Positions 42,001 to 56,465 of a stretch of DNA of 64,000 nt are shown here, one piece after another. Source of the stretch: Nemophila menziesii (lineage: Eukaryota > Streptophyta > Magnoliopsida > Boraginales > Hydrophyllaceae). Each line of letters begins with the position of its first letter. Position 1 is the stretch's first letter. The stretch is from NCBI GenBank assembly GCA_029959085.1, contig JARWIR010000016.1, positions 22,143,499 through 22,207,498 of the forward strand. The letters run 5' to 3'. The translations under genes were made by a program, and so were the position numbers. A model generated the notes under the pieces. The model searched no databases. It had not been told where the DNA came from and saw only the letters and a program-made list of their open reading frames with translations.

Positions 42001-45000
42001 TAAATTAAATATTATTTAGTTCAAATTCACGGAAAAGAGAGTTGATGAAGAGATTATGGAAACAGATGATGGGGTTTATTTAGATAACCCTAGTGATGGA
42101 GAAAAATGTTATGTTGATCTATCTGATGATGAATATGAGGAAGGCAATGGAGTTGAAGGAGGTTAGCTTGAGGACGATCCCGACGAAGACCCTGAGGAAG
42201 AGATCCCGGAGAATATGTTCAATGTCGACATTGGTGACTATGATTTTGAAGAGGATGAGGGAAGCAAGGATAGCTCGGGCAATAGTGCAAGGAAACGGAA
42301 GAGTAGTGGGAATAATTGCTTACTGAAGGGACCCCCCTAATAGGGTCCGCAAGGATGCTATGAACGCCCTAATCTTGAACTGTCAAGGGATTAGGGCCCC
42401 TTTGACAGTTGCTACCATGAAGACCGCTATCAACAAATTTAAGCCTGGTCTTGTGTGTTTCTTGGAGACTATGTTATGTGATGAAAATATTGTTTCTTTT
42501 GTTAATAGTTTGAATTATGATAACTACTTTTTTTTAACCCTACCGAGATAGCTAATGACTCGGGTGGTTGTTTATGTATTGGGAAAAACTATCGTATTTG
42601 AAATATCGGGTTCCGAAGCTCCGGTACCTGATGGTCTCGATGGTAAATTCTACCACTAATTTTGGACATAATTCAGTAAGACGTTTACAATAGGGCGTGA
42701 GATTTAATGAATAACTATATATATAGAAAAATTAAATGATACACTGATCACACTAAAGCCTAAAGGGTTAACCTACACCAAGGTTGGAGATTATCGACCA
42801 ATCTCCTGTGTACATTTTGGATATAAAATTATTGCCAAAATACTTGCTAACATATTACAAAGATACATGGTCTCTATCAACTCACCTACACAAACAAATT
42901 TCATTAAAGAGAGAGCGATCCAAGACAATATCTTAATAGCGTAGGAGGTCTATTTCACATGAAAAGTAAAAGGAAAAACCCAAAACATGTGGCAACTATA
43001 AAACTGAATCGGGTGGATCAAAAATTGCATCACCACTATATTGTTCCAAATCAATATTAATGGAAATAGAATGAAAAAATCTACTCTGGGACGAGTACTA
43101 GGTTAGGGGGATCTATTGTCCCTTTTTATTCTCTTAATGATGATGGAACCACTAATCAGCATCTTCAAAAATAATTTGACAAAAAATAAGATCCAAGGGA
43201 TTCTAAGTACCAGGAATTGTACCAAACTAACACGCTTTCTGTATGGAGATGATTCGATGTTTTTTCTCAACATTGAGATGAGGAAATCAGAGCTTTCCAG
43301 GAAAGTACTCATCTTTATTGTAAAGGCTCAAGTCACCAGATAAACTATACGAAGTCGGCTATGATTTATTGTGAATACTCGCCTACTGATATTAGGAACT
43401 AGGTCTTAGAACACACTAATTTTAGAAAAATAGAATATATAGGGAAATAACTAGGCATACCACTATGCCATAAAAGGTCCAAACTAGTTTTGTTAACCTG
43501 GATAGCTGAAAAGATATTCAAAAGAGTTAAGGGATAGAAGACCCAATTATTGTCCAATAAAGAGAAAGAAGTTCTCATTAAGGACATATTACAAGCTATT
43601 CCATCCTACTCTATGACTATTTTTTCATACCCCGTCACTTTCGGTCGGAAGCTTATGGCAGCAATTTCAAAATTCTGGTGGAGCTCGAATGAGTGTAAAG
43701 GAACACATTGGCTCTCCTGGAAGAAATCAACTATTAGAAAATTTCTAGGAGGTATGGGATTAAAATATTTCAAGATAATAAGCACATCCCTTCTAGGTGC
43801 ACAAGCTTGGATAATACTCAATCAGCCTACCACACTTGCAACTAAACTCTTAAAAGGTATCTACTCCCCCAAGACTGATGTTATGCATGTTAAACTGAGA
43901 CATAGTAGGACCTATTCTTAGGCCATTATTATCAAAGGAAGGAACTTAATTCAAGAACAAGGAATTTACCAAGTTGGAATAGGGGAAAATATTAACGTAT
44001 GGAGTGATAGATGGATCAAAATGGATTGGAAACTAGAAAATCCAATGAGTTGTAATCTGGACACAGTTTCACAACTTAGAAATAGAACAACAGTGGAATG
44101 GAATGGATAATTACTTGATGAAATCCTACCCCATCCAATTATAACGAAAATACTAAGAATCAGGTCTTATATTCCAACAATAAAGATAAGCTCGTCTGAC
44201 TTTTTCATCAAATGGAGAATACGCAACAAAAACTGGATACAAAGTACTTAGAGACTTAGAGGTTATAAATGAACCACAATAATCGTCTAGATTTGAAAAA
44301 ACAAGACCTAAACTATGGAAAGCCATCTGGAACACCAATTTACCTACAAAAGATAAGATTTTCCTGTGGAAGGCTTGTAATAATGGTATACCAACTAACA
44401 AAACACTCTATAAAAGGAAATGATCGGATACGAGAGAATGTTGTTCGTGCTATAATAAAACGTAAAATGTGTTCCAAATACTTCTTAGTTGCCATGTAAG
44501 CTAGATAATTTGGCTGCCACAGAACTAAACATAAGAATACAGGAAAGCCATGAATCATAGCTAGGGGAATGGATATTAGGTGTATTAAAAACCTACACAG
44601 GTTGAGGTTGGGATGGATGCAAAGTGATATCATTTATTGGGATGCAGATTTGGAACATTTGGAAAGCAAAGATGAAAGGCATCCACAAAAATGAAGATAT
44701 TTTTGATGATGATGTGATTAATTCAACCAACTTGTCCATGGGAGAACTTTTTGGGAACAATTGGAGGGAAGTGTTGGAGGGAAGTGTTGGAGGGAAGTGT
44801 TGGACAAATCTCACGACATGGGGAGGAAAGTAGACCAGTGGTAGAGCCAAGTTCAGATGTCATATTTATATGCGACCCTTCATCCAAAAGTGTGTATGAG
44901 CCCACACAGTTAGGTATTGTGCAAATCGTGAGGAATACAGGGAAAAGCAAGAGTTACAAAAATAAACAATGGCAGATCATGCCATAGAAGGAGAAGCGAA

Positions 45001-45355
45001 AGCCGTTTTAGAAGTCACTAAGCTTTATAGGAACTTCAACAACTTAGTGAAAACAATCTTCTCGGACAAACTTAAGGTTATTCAAGGTAGCAGGCAACTT
45101 TCAGCTGCAAACAGGAGAATCCGTCAAATGCTAAGGAGAATTAAGGAGGTTGTTGGTAATTACAGGTGGATATGTTTTCAATTTATTCCAAGGTATCACA
45201 ACGGGTGGACGGATAGACTTGCAAAATACGCTAGACAGAGAGCCATCATTTACAACACGGCCAGTACTCGTGATCAGACTGTGCTCTTCAGCAAAATAGG
45301 GATCGGCTAACAAGGTCCCACGACCTTTCACTAGCAAGCAAACACGACAAAAAAA
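42000..45355 (+). pseudogene. LINE pseudogene, array unit B (with ORF1 tail)
   Basis: Same LINE as in unit A but with its upstream part preserved: an acidic ORF1 tail (42057-42340) beginning METDDGVYLDNPSDGEK and broken by a TAG at about 42164. Then endonuclease start LILNCQGIRAPLTVATM (42366-42550), reverse transcriptase pieces including RFLYGDDSMFFLN (43225-43275), linker 43550-43921, and an RNase H end (44969-45310, NGWTDRLAKYARQRAII). A 15-bp unit (ttggagggaagtg..) is present three times at about 44760-44805, twice in unit A. Confidence 0.88.
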
Positions 45356-46217
45356 AAACTAAATAATAAAAATGCAATTTAATCAAGGACCAATACAAGT
45401 TTTTATATACATCAGAGATTTTTCTTATGCACGTGGTCTTATTTTATGAAAATTAATATATTTATAAAATTATCATTCGGTTATGGTTAAAAAACCATAA
45501 AAAATGTTTCGAAAAACGACACCAAATGATGCGGTTATGGTTTGTAAATATGTAACCGATGGTTAAAACCGTTAGGTTATGGTTTTTAATAAAAAAATGG
45601 TTATGGTTTATAATATTTTTGCATAAAACCGAATCGTTGTCATACCTAATCAAGATAGTTAAATACTAGTAAAAATACAATATATGTGATTATTAAAGAG
45701 AAAAAGTGATTTCGTTAAAGAAGCGTTATAGAATCTCGGCTACGTATATATGCTTAATTCACCTTTATAATTAGAATAGTGATTAAGAAGGACAAGTGCA
45801 TACTAGCAGACCAAGCTATATCTCTCATCTCCATTTTTAGTATTTTATTCGCATTAGTTTAATTATTTTCTTTTATATATCTTATTTGAAAATGTAACAA
45901 ATATCTCTTTTAATTTATATTTATATTTTAACATTTAATCTCTACTACACTTCCTCATCTAAACACGAGTCTGAACTAACAGACTAAATCCCTGCGAACG
46001 AATTTTATTCATCAACTATAAAATACATACGATATATGCACTTGTGGTGGGTTTCTCGTGGTAGTATAAGGTATTGGTTCTTTTATTATCATTTATATAT
46101 CACACCTTTTCCTCCACCAAAAATGCATTAAAGATAAATTAAAATAAGATTAATAATTAACTAAAGACTAGAATATAGATTAACTAAAGTGATTAGGTGA
46201 GAATATAGCTTGAGAAC

Positions 46218-49200
46218 TGATGTCTTTTCATTTGTGATAATTTAATATTAGTTGGAGACATCATTTTTAGTGTTTTAGAAGTCTAAATACTCGATTTTCA
46301 CATGATATATTGTACTTTCCTATTTCTTGTCTTGATTTAATGATTTATTATTTTTAGAGCATATTGGGTTTAATTATATATTTAGTGTGAATCTTTAAAG
46401 ATATATATGGAGATTACTTAGATGCCAAGTCAATTCTAAGAGATAAAGGAAAGAAGATATACATGGAAATTGGAGAAAAGAAAGGAAAAGTTAAGATATA
46501 GAAAGATAAAGTTGCCAAATAAATCGGAATTCCAGCACCTACGACCATAGAAGTGGTCATAACTAAAGATTGGCTAGGAATTTGGATTAATGGTCTGATG
46601 CAAAGTTAAAGAGATTTTCTGAGACGATCATTTTCGACTATTGGAAGGCGTCAAACGGATACGTATTGAAGGATTTACGGCCAAAACAAAATAGCGGCAG
46701 ATTATTACCTTTTCTATATTTTAGGGTTACGAATTTGAGTTGGGCATGGAGTCCAAGTTACATGTCTTCCACTCCAAGACAACGAATTAGGTCTTCTAAA
46801 CACCTATAAATACACCCTTAAACCTTTGTAAATTCATCCTTGCCTCCCATTAAATAGTCCTTAGGTTTTATATCATTAGAGTTATTCAAGAGAGCAAGAT
46901 GAATTCTTTGTATCAATCTTTTAGTTTATTTCTTTCAGGTATTGATGTCTCCTCATTTGTGATAATAAAATCTACTCATGAGACATCATTTTAGGCTTAT
47001 TTATTAGTTTATAGGTTGATTTTAGCTTAGTTTAGTGCACTTTCCTAGTTTGGGTCTTGATTTAGTAGCATAATATTTTTATAGCATATTGGGTTTAATT
47101 TTTTATTTAGTGTGAAGCTTTAAAAATAATTATGGAGATTAATTAGAGTCCAAGTCAAAGACTACAACTTATGGAAAGAGATTTGCATGGAAATTGGAGA
47201 TAAGGAAACAAAAGCTAAAAAGATAGAAAAGGAAAAGCTGCCTAAATCTGGGATTCTGCATACACGTCTAAAGATGTGCGTTTTTACCTAAGAAATAGGC
47301 TGATTTTGGTAATTTCCTTCAATAGGGTCAAGATAATTCGATTGCGATTCTTTTGGTATCTTATGGAGCTCAATCCGACCAATAACGAAGAAGATACGCT
47401 CAAAACGGTCCAGCAGTGTTTATCTTTATTTCCTTACGAATTTGAGTTGGGCTAGGAGTCTATTACTTAACTTATCTCTAAAGAAACGAATTAGGTCAAC
47501 CTATACACTATAAATACATCCTCTCAACACTCTTAAATCATCCTTGGTGAAACCTTAAACCAAGAAGAAGCTTACAACACAAGAGAGAAGTCTAGAAGGA
47601 GCTGTTCATCACTATGTCTTCTTCTACCTTTAGATTTGTAATTTCTTTCTTTTCTTTCATGAACTAAATTTCTTTAGCTTGAGTTTTAGCATATATGTAT
47701 GAACCCTAGTTTTGATTGACATCTATCTAATTTGGGAATTTAATGTTTTAAATAGAATTATAGTTTTTATTCTCTGTTTATGTGTTTGGATTTATATTCT
47801 GTGTTCTTGTGGACTGCAGCCATTAGAATTACCATCTAGTAATTAGGTCACCATTGACAACGGTGTTTAATTGCATGTGTAGCACATAACGTCTAGTATT
47901 AGGTCTGATCTGACAACCCAACCTAGCTAGATAATCACTATGTTTTAGTTCTTGTGACTATTTACCAATTACAGGAAAAGTTTGCTTAGGAAGCCTTATT
48001 GACACAGGTAAATCCTATTTTAAACTACCGATAGCGAATTGGGACCGATTAGGGAAATACTACATAATTCACCCTTACATGTTTAGAACGGCAAAACTAG
48101 CGGGGATTACATGCTAATAACTTAAGCTATATTCTCATATCACTTCTCTTTGTATTTATTTTCTGTCTTTTAATTCTTAGTTTTAATTTAGATAATTAGA
48201 AAATCAAATCCATTTTTATTTGTCTTTACTTTTATTTGCGTTTAGTTGTTCTAGCTTTAATTATTTACACTTGATATTTGCATATGATTCTTCTAACATT
48301 CGTAGTCTCTGCGGAACGAATCTCAATCTAAAACTTGCATGCGATCTGTATAATTGCAGAACCGTGTAGTTCTAGGGTGTTTTTACACTTTATTTATATC
48401 TTATTTTATCACACCCTAGGCCCCACCAGGTATGAACTAATTTTCCCATAGCTTGGGTTTTGCATCATGTATAATATATGAATTCTATTTTCTTTCTATC
48501 TAAGTTTCTTTGGGAATTATATGTCTTCATTTGATATTAGCTACTTACCCATATATTTGTTTATGTGTTTTGAATTATTGCATGTCCTAAACCTGATCAC
48601 TTTAGGCTTTCTTAATAGTAGTTAGATGGTCTCCCGGAAGGGGTGTCTAATTATTGAAACACCACATAACGTCTAGTGTCCGGTATTGGTCCTGACAACA
48701 TCGATCCTAACTAGATAGTCATTAGGGTTTGTTTTAATCACCTTATCACCAATTGAAGGAATTGTTTGCTTAGGGCCTTGGTAGCGCTTGAAAACCCTAT
48801 TTTAAACTGCCTCGTGGTTGTGCCATAACCCCCTTAGTCGCTCTCAAGTTCTAAGGAATGCGAATTTAGAATCCTCACTAAGTATTTAAGAGCTCTTGTC
48901 TCCCTTATTAACTGAATTTGATAGAAAGAATTAGAAGGATTAGTGCATACTAGCAAAACCTATGCTATATCTCTCATCTCATATATATTCTCATATTTAT
49001 TTTATTTTATTGTATTTTATTTTACTTAGTTTAATTAATCATCTCTTAATCAATCGTATTTACTTTCTGTCATTTAATTAATTATTACTACTCTGAATTA
49101 TTTGCTCATTCGTATAACACACTAAGGCCCTGAGAACAAATTCTGCTTATCATTAAAACTTGCACACGTACTGTAATAGTTGCAGTACCGTGCCTGTCTA

Positions 49201-49265
49201 GGGTGATTAGTGCATTGTTTTCCGGTTTATTTTATCTTATTTTTATCACAACCTAGACGACACCA
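46218..49265 (+). mobile_element. Outer solo LTR, unit B
   Basis: Same insertion as in unit A: starts after agaac (46213-46217), ends before agaac (49266-49270). Being at the same place with the same duplication, it was inserted before the 14.47-kb unit was duplicated. Confidence 0.88.
46943..48428 (+). mobile_element. Inner solo LTR, unit B
   Basis: Nested at the same position as in unit A, with ggtat at 46938-46942 and 48429-48433, and the same 1,486-bp length. Confidence 0.9.
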
Positions 49266-51046
49266 AGAACTCATAAATAATCCCCTCTAGTATTGATTTT
49301 ACGTTTTATTGTTTAAGGGATAATTTTTTAATGATGCAATAGCTTGGATTCTAACTTCTTCCTAGCTTCCTCCAAGGTAGCTTAGGAAATTACTTCAACA
49401 TTACTAGGGGACTCGGGTGAGGAGAACCTATGCAATGATCGGTGCTAAAAGTCTAAAACTATTGACTATTTGGCTTGTTAAGCCTGTCAGTATCACTAAC
49501 GCACATCTAACGATTTTGTATCGTTTTCAATAACTGAACTCCCCGTCAGGATGACAATCCTAATTACTAAGGAAAGTCCTATACTTGACCAGATCAAGGG
49601 CTGAATTATACGTCAAATACATAATAAGTCAATTAATTTATAAATTCAATTCCAATTGTAATCTCCCAAATTCAATAGAAGTTGTAAATAAAATTAGTGT
49701 TCATACATTTTTGTTGTTCTCAAGATATGAGTAAACTAGCGCAAAACAAAATAATAAAAACTAGCAATTAATAATATAATTTTCATATTTAGAAGATAAA
49801 ACAAAATTAAATTACATTGTTAATTGCTGCTGAATGATGAAGGATATATTTGGAAGGACATATAACACTTCCAATCTTCTTCTCTACTCCAAGCGTTCCT
49901 AACTGATTATTAATGAATTTTGACCCTTTTATCATGTTAAAAACTAATATACAAAGGTCCCATCATGTTTATGGTGTTGTGGACGCCTTTTAGATAACCG
50001 AATCCATAAAAAACGTTTTAGTAAATCAGTGGACTGTTTCGAATCATGGCATTGTCAAAATCAATAACCCTTTCAATTCAAATCCAAATCATAAAATGTC
50101 AGTTCCAACGCGCCCCTGACCCCAAGTACTATTTAGAAACCAAGGAGTTCCTCAAAAATCTTCACCAATTGCCTGTGGAAATTTTGTTTTCTTGACTTCT
50201 TATCATCGTCTCTAGGTATCGTAGAATCCAAGTACCTAAGTTATGAACACTTAACACACAAATTATGCACAAAATTTCTAAAAGTAACATAAATTCCGAA
50301 ACTAAACAGTAAATCATAAAACATCAATTAATAGGGCATAACCCCCAACTAAGTTTTGAGTGGTTTATCAAAGAATCGTCTTAATCATCCTAACTACGAG
50401 GTCTCATTACTTTTTCACTTTTAGTTCATAGACTAAACGGGGTTTCAACTAGCTCAAACCTTACGTTTTACACACCGTTCAAGGCTCTATAAGACCAAAC
50501 TTGCTTCTATTCATTGCTAATTAATCCTTTCTATCCTTTAGTTAATATTTTCATGCAAGATACATTAAGAGCATTATGAAACTGTTACAAAACACAATAC
50601 TTATTATCATTGACTCGCAAAAACAATGCTTAATAAGTACATCCACTAAATTACATGTCAAATCCCTATATTATACACTACACTTTATTTTGAATTTTAT
50701 CCTTTTCCGAAAGGCATGTAAATAAGAGACAGGGATGAGGACCACAAATTCCCATCCCAAACTCAAAAGTGAGTCATGTCCCCACTACTCGAAAGAGTAA
50801 TAAAATTTAAACTAATATAAAATAACAAATAAGCAATTAAATAGAGAGGTCAAGAAACATTACTCGGCAAACGAATGGTCTATCTGAATTGCAATCAACA
50901 TGTCACTTTGATCCTTTCCCAAGCATGAAGAGGATATGGTCTAACTTTGTTTCCATCCTTTTTTGAAAATCAATTATCTTGAAATGTTTCACCTCTAAGT
51001 CACCCAACTTTATATGCAACATCCTCCCCAAATAGGTATCTCGAAC

Positions 51047-51262
51047 TCATCTCTCTCTAGGTATTGATACCTCTTGAGGAGTCGAGGATGAACCTCGATT
51101 GTTGGCTAATGGTTCTTGTGTTGTCGTCTTCTTCGGATCCCCCATTAATATTCTTTTTCTACTGCTTACTTTGTGTTGTGTAGGTACCTTGGGAGTTGGT
51201 TGCATCCTATTCAGTTCACCGGTGATGATTGCTCGTTCTTTTGTTGCCAAGGTAAATATCAC
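51047..51262 (-). CDS. Conserved minus-strand ORF, unit B copy
   Basis: Same frame as at 36560, with two differences (KKTTTQ and EVSIPRER). Function unknown. Confidence 0.35.
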   Translation of the reverse strand: MIFTLATKERAIITGELNRMQPTPKVPTQHKVSSRKRILMGDPKKTTTQEPLANNRGSSSTPQEVSIPRER

Positions 51263-51528
51263 TTCTTCCCCATGTCTTGTTTCTTACTCTTGAAAGTCAA
51301 AACATCTGTTCACTTCGTTATCTCAACTAATTCAATGCTCAAAGATGCACCAAGTACGAATTTTTCTCTGAATTTGGTTTAATCGTGTTTCATCGAGTTG
51401 TTGTATGTTGGAGGATATTGAGTGGTGTTTGGATGGTTATGTATGGATGTATAGAAAGGAATTATGATTTCTTGTAGTGGAAGGAATTATGATTATTTTT
51501 TGTGGAAGAAATTATCAATACTTGATGA

Positions 51529-53250
51529 GAGAATTAAGGAGGTTGTCGGTAATTACGGGTGGATATGTTTTCAATTTATCCCAAGGTAGCACAACGGGTG
51601 GGCAGATAGACTTGCAAAATCCGCTAGACAGAGAGCCATCATTTATCACACGGCCGGTACTTGTGATCTGACTGAGCTCTTCAGCAGAATCGGGATCGGC
51701 TAACAAGGTGCCTCGACCTTTCACTATCAAGCAAACACGACCAAAGAAACTAAATAATAAAAATGCAATTTAATCAAGGACCAATACAAGTTTTTATATA
51801 CATTGGAGATTTTTCTTATGCACGTGGTCTTATTTTATGAAAATTAAAATATTTATAAAATTATCATTTGGTTACGGTTAAAAACAACAAAAAAATGTAT
51901 AAAAAAACGACACCAAATGATGTGGTTATGGTTTGTAAATGTGTAACCGATGGTTAAAACCGTTAGGTTATGGTTTTTAATAGAAAATGGTTATGGGTTA
52001 AGATATTTGCATAAAAATGAATCGTTTTCATCCCTAATCAAGATAGTTAAATACTAGTAATAATACAATATACGTGATTATTAAAGAGAAAAAGTGATTT
52101 CGTTAAAGAAGCATTATAGAATCTCGGCTACGTATATATGCTAAATTCACCCTTATAATTAGAATAGTGATTAAGAAGGACAAGCGTATACTAGCAGTCC
52201 AAGCTATATCTCTCATCTCCATTTTTAGTATTTTATTCGCATTAGTTTTATTATTTTCTTTTATATATCTTATTTGAAAACGTAACAAATATCTCTTTTA
52301 ATTTATATTTATATTTTAACATTTAATCTCTACTACGCTTCCTCATCTAAACACGAGCCTGAACTAACAGATTAAATCCCTGAGAACGAATTTTATTTGT
52401 CAACTATAACATACATACGATATATGCACTTGTGGTGGGTTTCTCGTGGTAGTATAAGGTGTTGGTTCTTTAATTATCATTTATATATCACATATTTTCC
52501 CCCACCAAAAATGCATTAAAGATAAATTAAAATAAGATTAATAATTAACTAAATACTAGAATATAGACTAACTAAAGTGATTAGGTGAGAATATAGCTCG
52601 AGAACTCGTAAGTAATTCTCAAGTATTGATATTACGTTTTATTGTTTAAGGGAGAATTGTTTCATTATGCAATAGCTGGGATTCTAACTTTTTTCTAGCT
52701 TCCGCCAAGGTAGCTTAGGAAACCACTTCATCTCTACTAGGGGACTCGGTTGAGGAGACCCTATGCGATGATCGGTGTTAAAAGTCTAAAACTATTGACT
52801 ATCTAGCTTGTTAAGCCCGTCCGTATCACTAACACACCCCAAACGATTTTGTATTGTTTTTAGTAGCTGAACCCCCCGTCAGGATGACAATCCTAATTAC
52901 TAAGGGAAGTCCTGTACTTGACCAGATCAAGGGCTGAATTATACGTCAAATACATAAAAAATCTATTAATTTATAAATTCAATTACGGTTGTAATCTACC
53001 AAATTCAATAGAAGTTAAACTAGGTTTCATATATTTTCAATGTTCTCAAAATATGAGTAAACTAGTGCCAAAAAAAAACTAGCAATTAATAATATGATAT
53101 TCATATTTAGAAGATAAAACAGAATTAAGTTACATTGTTAATTGCTATTGAATGATGAAGGATAGAGTTGGAAGGACATATAAGACTTCCAATCTTCTTC
53201 TCCTTTCTTCTACTCTACTCCAGGCGTTCCTAGCTGATTATTAATGAATA
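51529..53250 (+). repeat. X2 segment, unit B
   Basis: Same as the unit A X2 segment, with the single agaac empty site at 52601-52605. Confidence 0.85.
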
Positions 53251-53264
53251 TGGAAAATGAAAAA

Positions 53265-54878
53265 ACAAATTGTAAAACAAACACATTTTATCTTGCCACT
53301 TTCTAGTATTCAAAAGAAAAAAGGGTAAATAACATATTTGGTTCTAATTTTTGAATATTTTGACAAAACAATCCTTTATCTGGTAGTCTATTATTATTTA
53401 ATTTTGTGACAGTGTTAAGTCTTTTTTAATATTTCATTACAATATAATGTTAATAACACATGTCACTGTATTGTTGGTGTTGATAAATGACTAAACTACT
53501 TTGTGTTTAAAAAAAAAGACCAAAATTATAACAAAATAAAAAAATATAGGGCTCAAATGCTATTTTTGCAAAGTTAGGGTCCACTTTCAAGAGAAAATAC
53601 AATGAAAACACAATTTTAAGTTTGATCAATACTAACAATTCAGTCATTATATATTTTTATTTAGAAAATGTAATGACTATAAAATATTCCTAAATATATT
53701 GTAAATTTTATACTGATTATTTTGGTAAAAATTTCCCTAAACAAACAAATTCTTTTAAAGTTTTTGTAAATACAAATATAGTGAATTTGGATCTATCTCA
53801 AGCATTACCTATATTTTCCATCAAAATGATTTTAACAATTAATAAATCTAATTTAAAAATAATTTTAGCCATTACTTTTCTTTAGCGCTATTAGAAATTT
53901 CTGAAGTAATCAAAGAAAGCATATATCCATAAAAAATAAGAAGCAATGATTTTAGATCTACTAAATAAATAAGATATTGACAAGACAGTGTAAATAAATA
54001 AATAAATAAAAGTAAACCTATTCAGAATTGGTTCTTCATTGAAATCTAATGATCAATGATTCAAGTGCGTTTTTACTTTTAAGATCGATGATCATTACAT
54101 TTCAATGAAGAACCAATTCTGAACATGTTTACTTTTATTTATTTATTTACACTGTCTTGTCAATATCTTGTTTATTTAGTAGATCTAAAATCGTTGCTTC
54201 TTCTTTTTAATGGATATATGCTTTCTTTAATTAGTTCAGAAATTTCTAATTGCGCTGAAGAAAAGTAATGGCTGAAATTATTTTCAAATTTGATTTATTA
54301 ATTGTTAAAATCATTTTAATGGAAAATATAAGTAATGCTTGAGATAGATCCAAATTCACTATATTTGTATTTACAAAAATTTAAAAAGAATTTATTTGTG
54401 TAGGGAAATTTTTACCAAAATAATCATTATAAAATTTACAATATATTTAGGAATATTTTATAGTCATTACATTTTTCAGAATAAAAACATATAATGACTT
54501 AATTGTTAGTATTGATCAAACTTAACATTGTATTTTCATTTTATTTTCTCTTGAAATTGGTCCCTAACTTTGCAAAAATAACATTTGAGCCCTATATTTT
54601 TCGATTTTGTTATAATTTTGGTAATTTTTTTTAAACATGGGGTAGTGTAGTCATTTATCAACACCAACAATACAGTGACATGTGTTATTAACATTAGTAT
54701 TGTAATGGAAATATTATAAAATACTTAACACTGTCACGAAATTAAAAAATAATAAACTACCAGATAAAGGATTGTGTTGTCAAAATATTCAAAGATAAGA
54801 ACCAAATATGTTATTTACCTTTTTTTCTTTTGAATACTAGAAAGTGGCAAGATAAAATCTGTTTGTTTTACAATTTGT
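53265..54878. repeat. Long inverted repeat (foldback), unit B
   Basis: Second copy of the 38786-40397 hairpin with the same loop (about 54056-54088) and a few independent changes, for example an extra taaa in the left arm near 54000 that has no partner in the right arm. Confidence 0.9.
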
Positions 54879-55559
54879 TTCTTTTAGTTTAAAGACCAAA
54901 AAGGGAAATTTCTTTTTGTGATATGGAAAATAAAAAAAGTATGATAAAAAATAACTAATACATGTAAACATGTCAGAATCGATACATGCATATACGGAAA
55001 ATAAAATTAGGATATCAAACGAGGCGTATTATACATAATTTATTGGTGGATGTCCTAAAGACCATAAGTGACAACTCGTTGTAATGTAAATGGTAACACT
55101 GCACCCTACAAATATGAAACTCTTTCATAGTAATAGACTAACTACTTTAGAAATACAAGAATCTTATTCTATCTGTAACTCTACCTTTTTACTTTAATTC
55201 TTATATTTCACAACAAGATCCTTTTCAATTATATTATAATTTGTTTAATAAAAAAATATTTAAACAAAATATGTTATCTAGATAAATAGTCTAATGTTTT
55301 GATGTAATGAAAGAGCTCATAAATATTTATTAGGGACAAAAAAAACAAGTTATCTCATACAATATTGTAATATAGTAAGATAACTCGTTATTAAAAGAAA
55401 ATTCGCACACATGGACAAATTTACAACACATATACAAAGTTAAGAAGAAAAATTTAATTGTTAAAATAGTAACAATCTAAATAAAAAATAATACACACAA
55501 GAATAGAGTGGTATTAAACACTATATAAATTTCAAATATTGGTGTTTACCGATAACAAA

Positions 55560-55970
55560 ATAAACCTATTTAAGAATTTGGGTCCTCTTTGGTTGGTACA
55601 CAAATTTACCGCCATGATGATTTTGAGCCTGGATCGATCCTCGTCAACGAGAAAAAATTTACACCTACTCAACATTATAAAGAAAAGAAATATTTTAAAA
55701 TTATTATTTAGAGAGATCTGTTGAGATATGGACAAAAAATCAAGAATCGTAGATTTAGATTGGCAAAAGACGTGACGATAGAAATCGATTGAGGCTGTGA
55801 TTCAAATATTAGGGTGTGGATATGACGTTTACAAGGGAGATTTGGAGATGAAAATATAGAAAGATAGATAGAAGACAGAGACAAAATGTTGCGTGTTGTT
55901 TTCTTTTGTGATTTATGCGGCCATTGTGGAAAACCTGGAGGCGTTGTTATAAGAATATATATAGACTGAT
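55560..55970 (-). pseudogene. Candidate host-gene first exon (unit B copy)
   Basis: Copy of the unit A stretch; TATA-like, CT-rich leader, ATG and donor-like site are all kept, with MAVNLCTNQRGPKFLN. Confidence 0.3.
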
Positions 55971-56465
55971 ACAACCAATAGTGAGAATTAGGTTTTTGTA
56001 AATTTATATTTACATATAATAATAATAATAATAATTTATAGTTTGGTTAAGTACAACAGATTTAACGTGGTATTTGAAAAAGACATCACATACCCGTTTT
56101 ATCTAAAATTATATTAGGCACATGTGTTAACATGGTCTATACACCAGACTCCCTTTTATCTATTTTAATTTTTTCAAGTAAAACTCATACTATATATAGT
56201 TTCTATATTTTCTATTTAATTAATTGACTTGACTACATGATCTTATTCTATATATATTTTTTGTAATTTTCTTCTATGTTTTCTTTTCTATTGACTTTAT
56301 CCACTCCGTATTGACTTTCTTTCTTTTTTGATTGAAATTTTTAAATCACTCATCACATTTTATCACCATCGGTTTTGTTGTCATCCCAACCAACTTCTCA
56401 TCTTATTCTTAGTCGTCAAATATTCCTCTTTAACTGATCTTCTTCGTATTTTTAATGTTCCATGG

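Noticed and set aside
42093..42326. 77-codon Met/Arg-rich frame also present at 56559
   Set aside because: It is the shifted frame of the acidic LINE ORF1 tail; the acidic frame (56522-56806) has the better context just upstream of the endonuclease.
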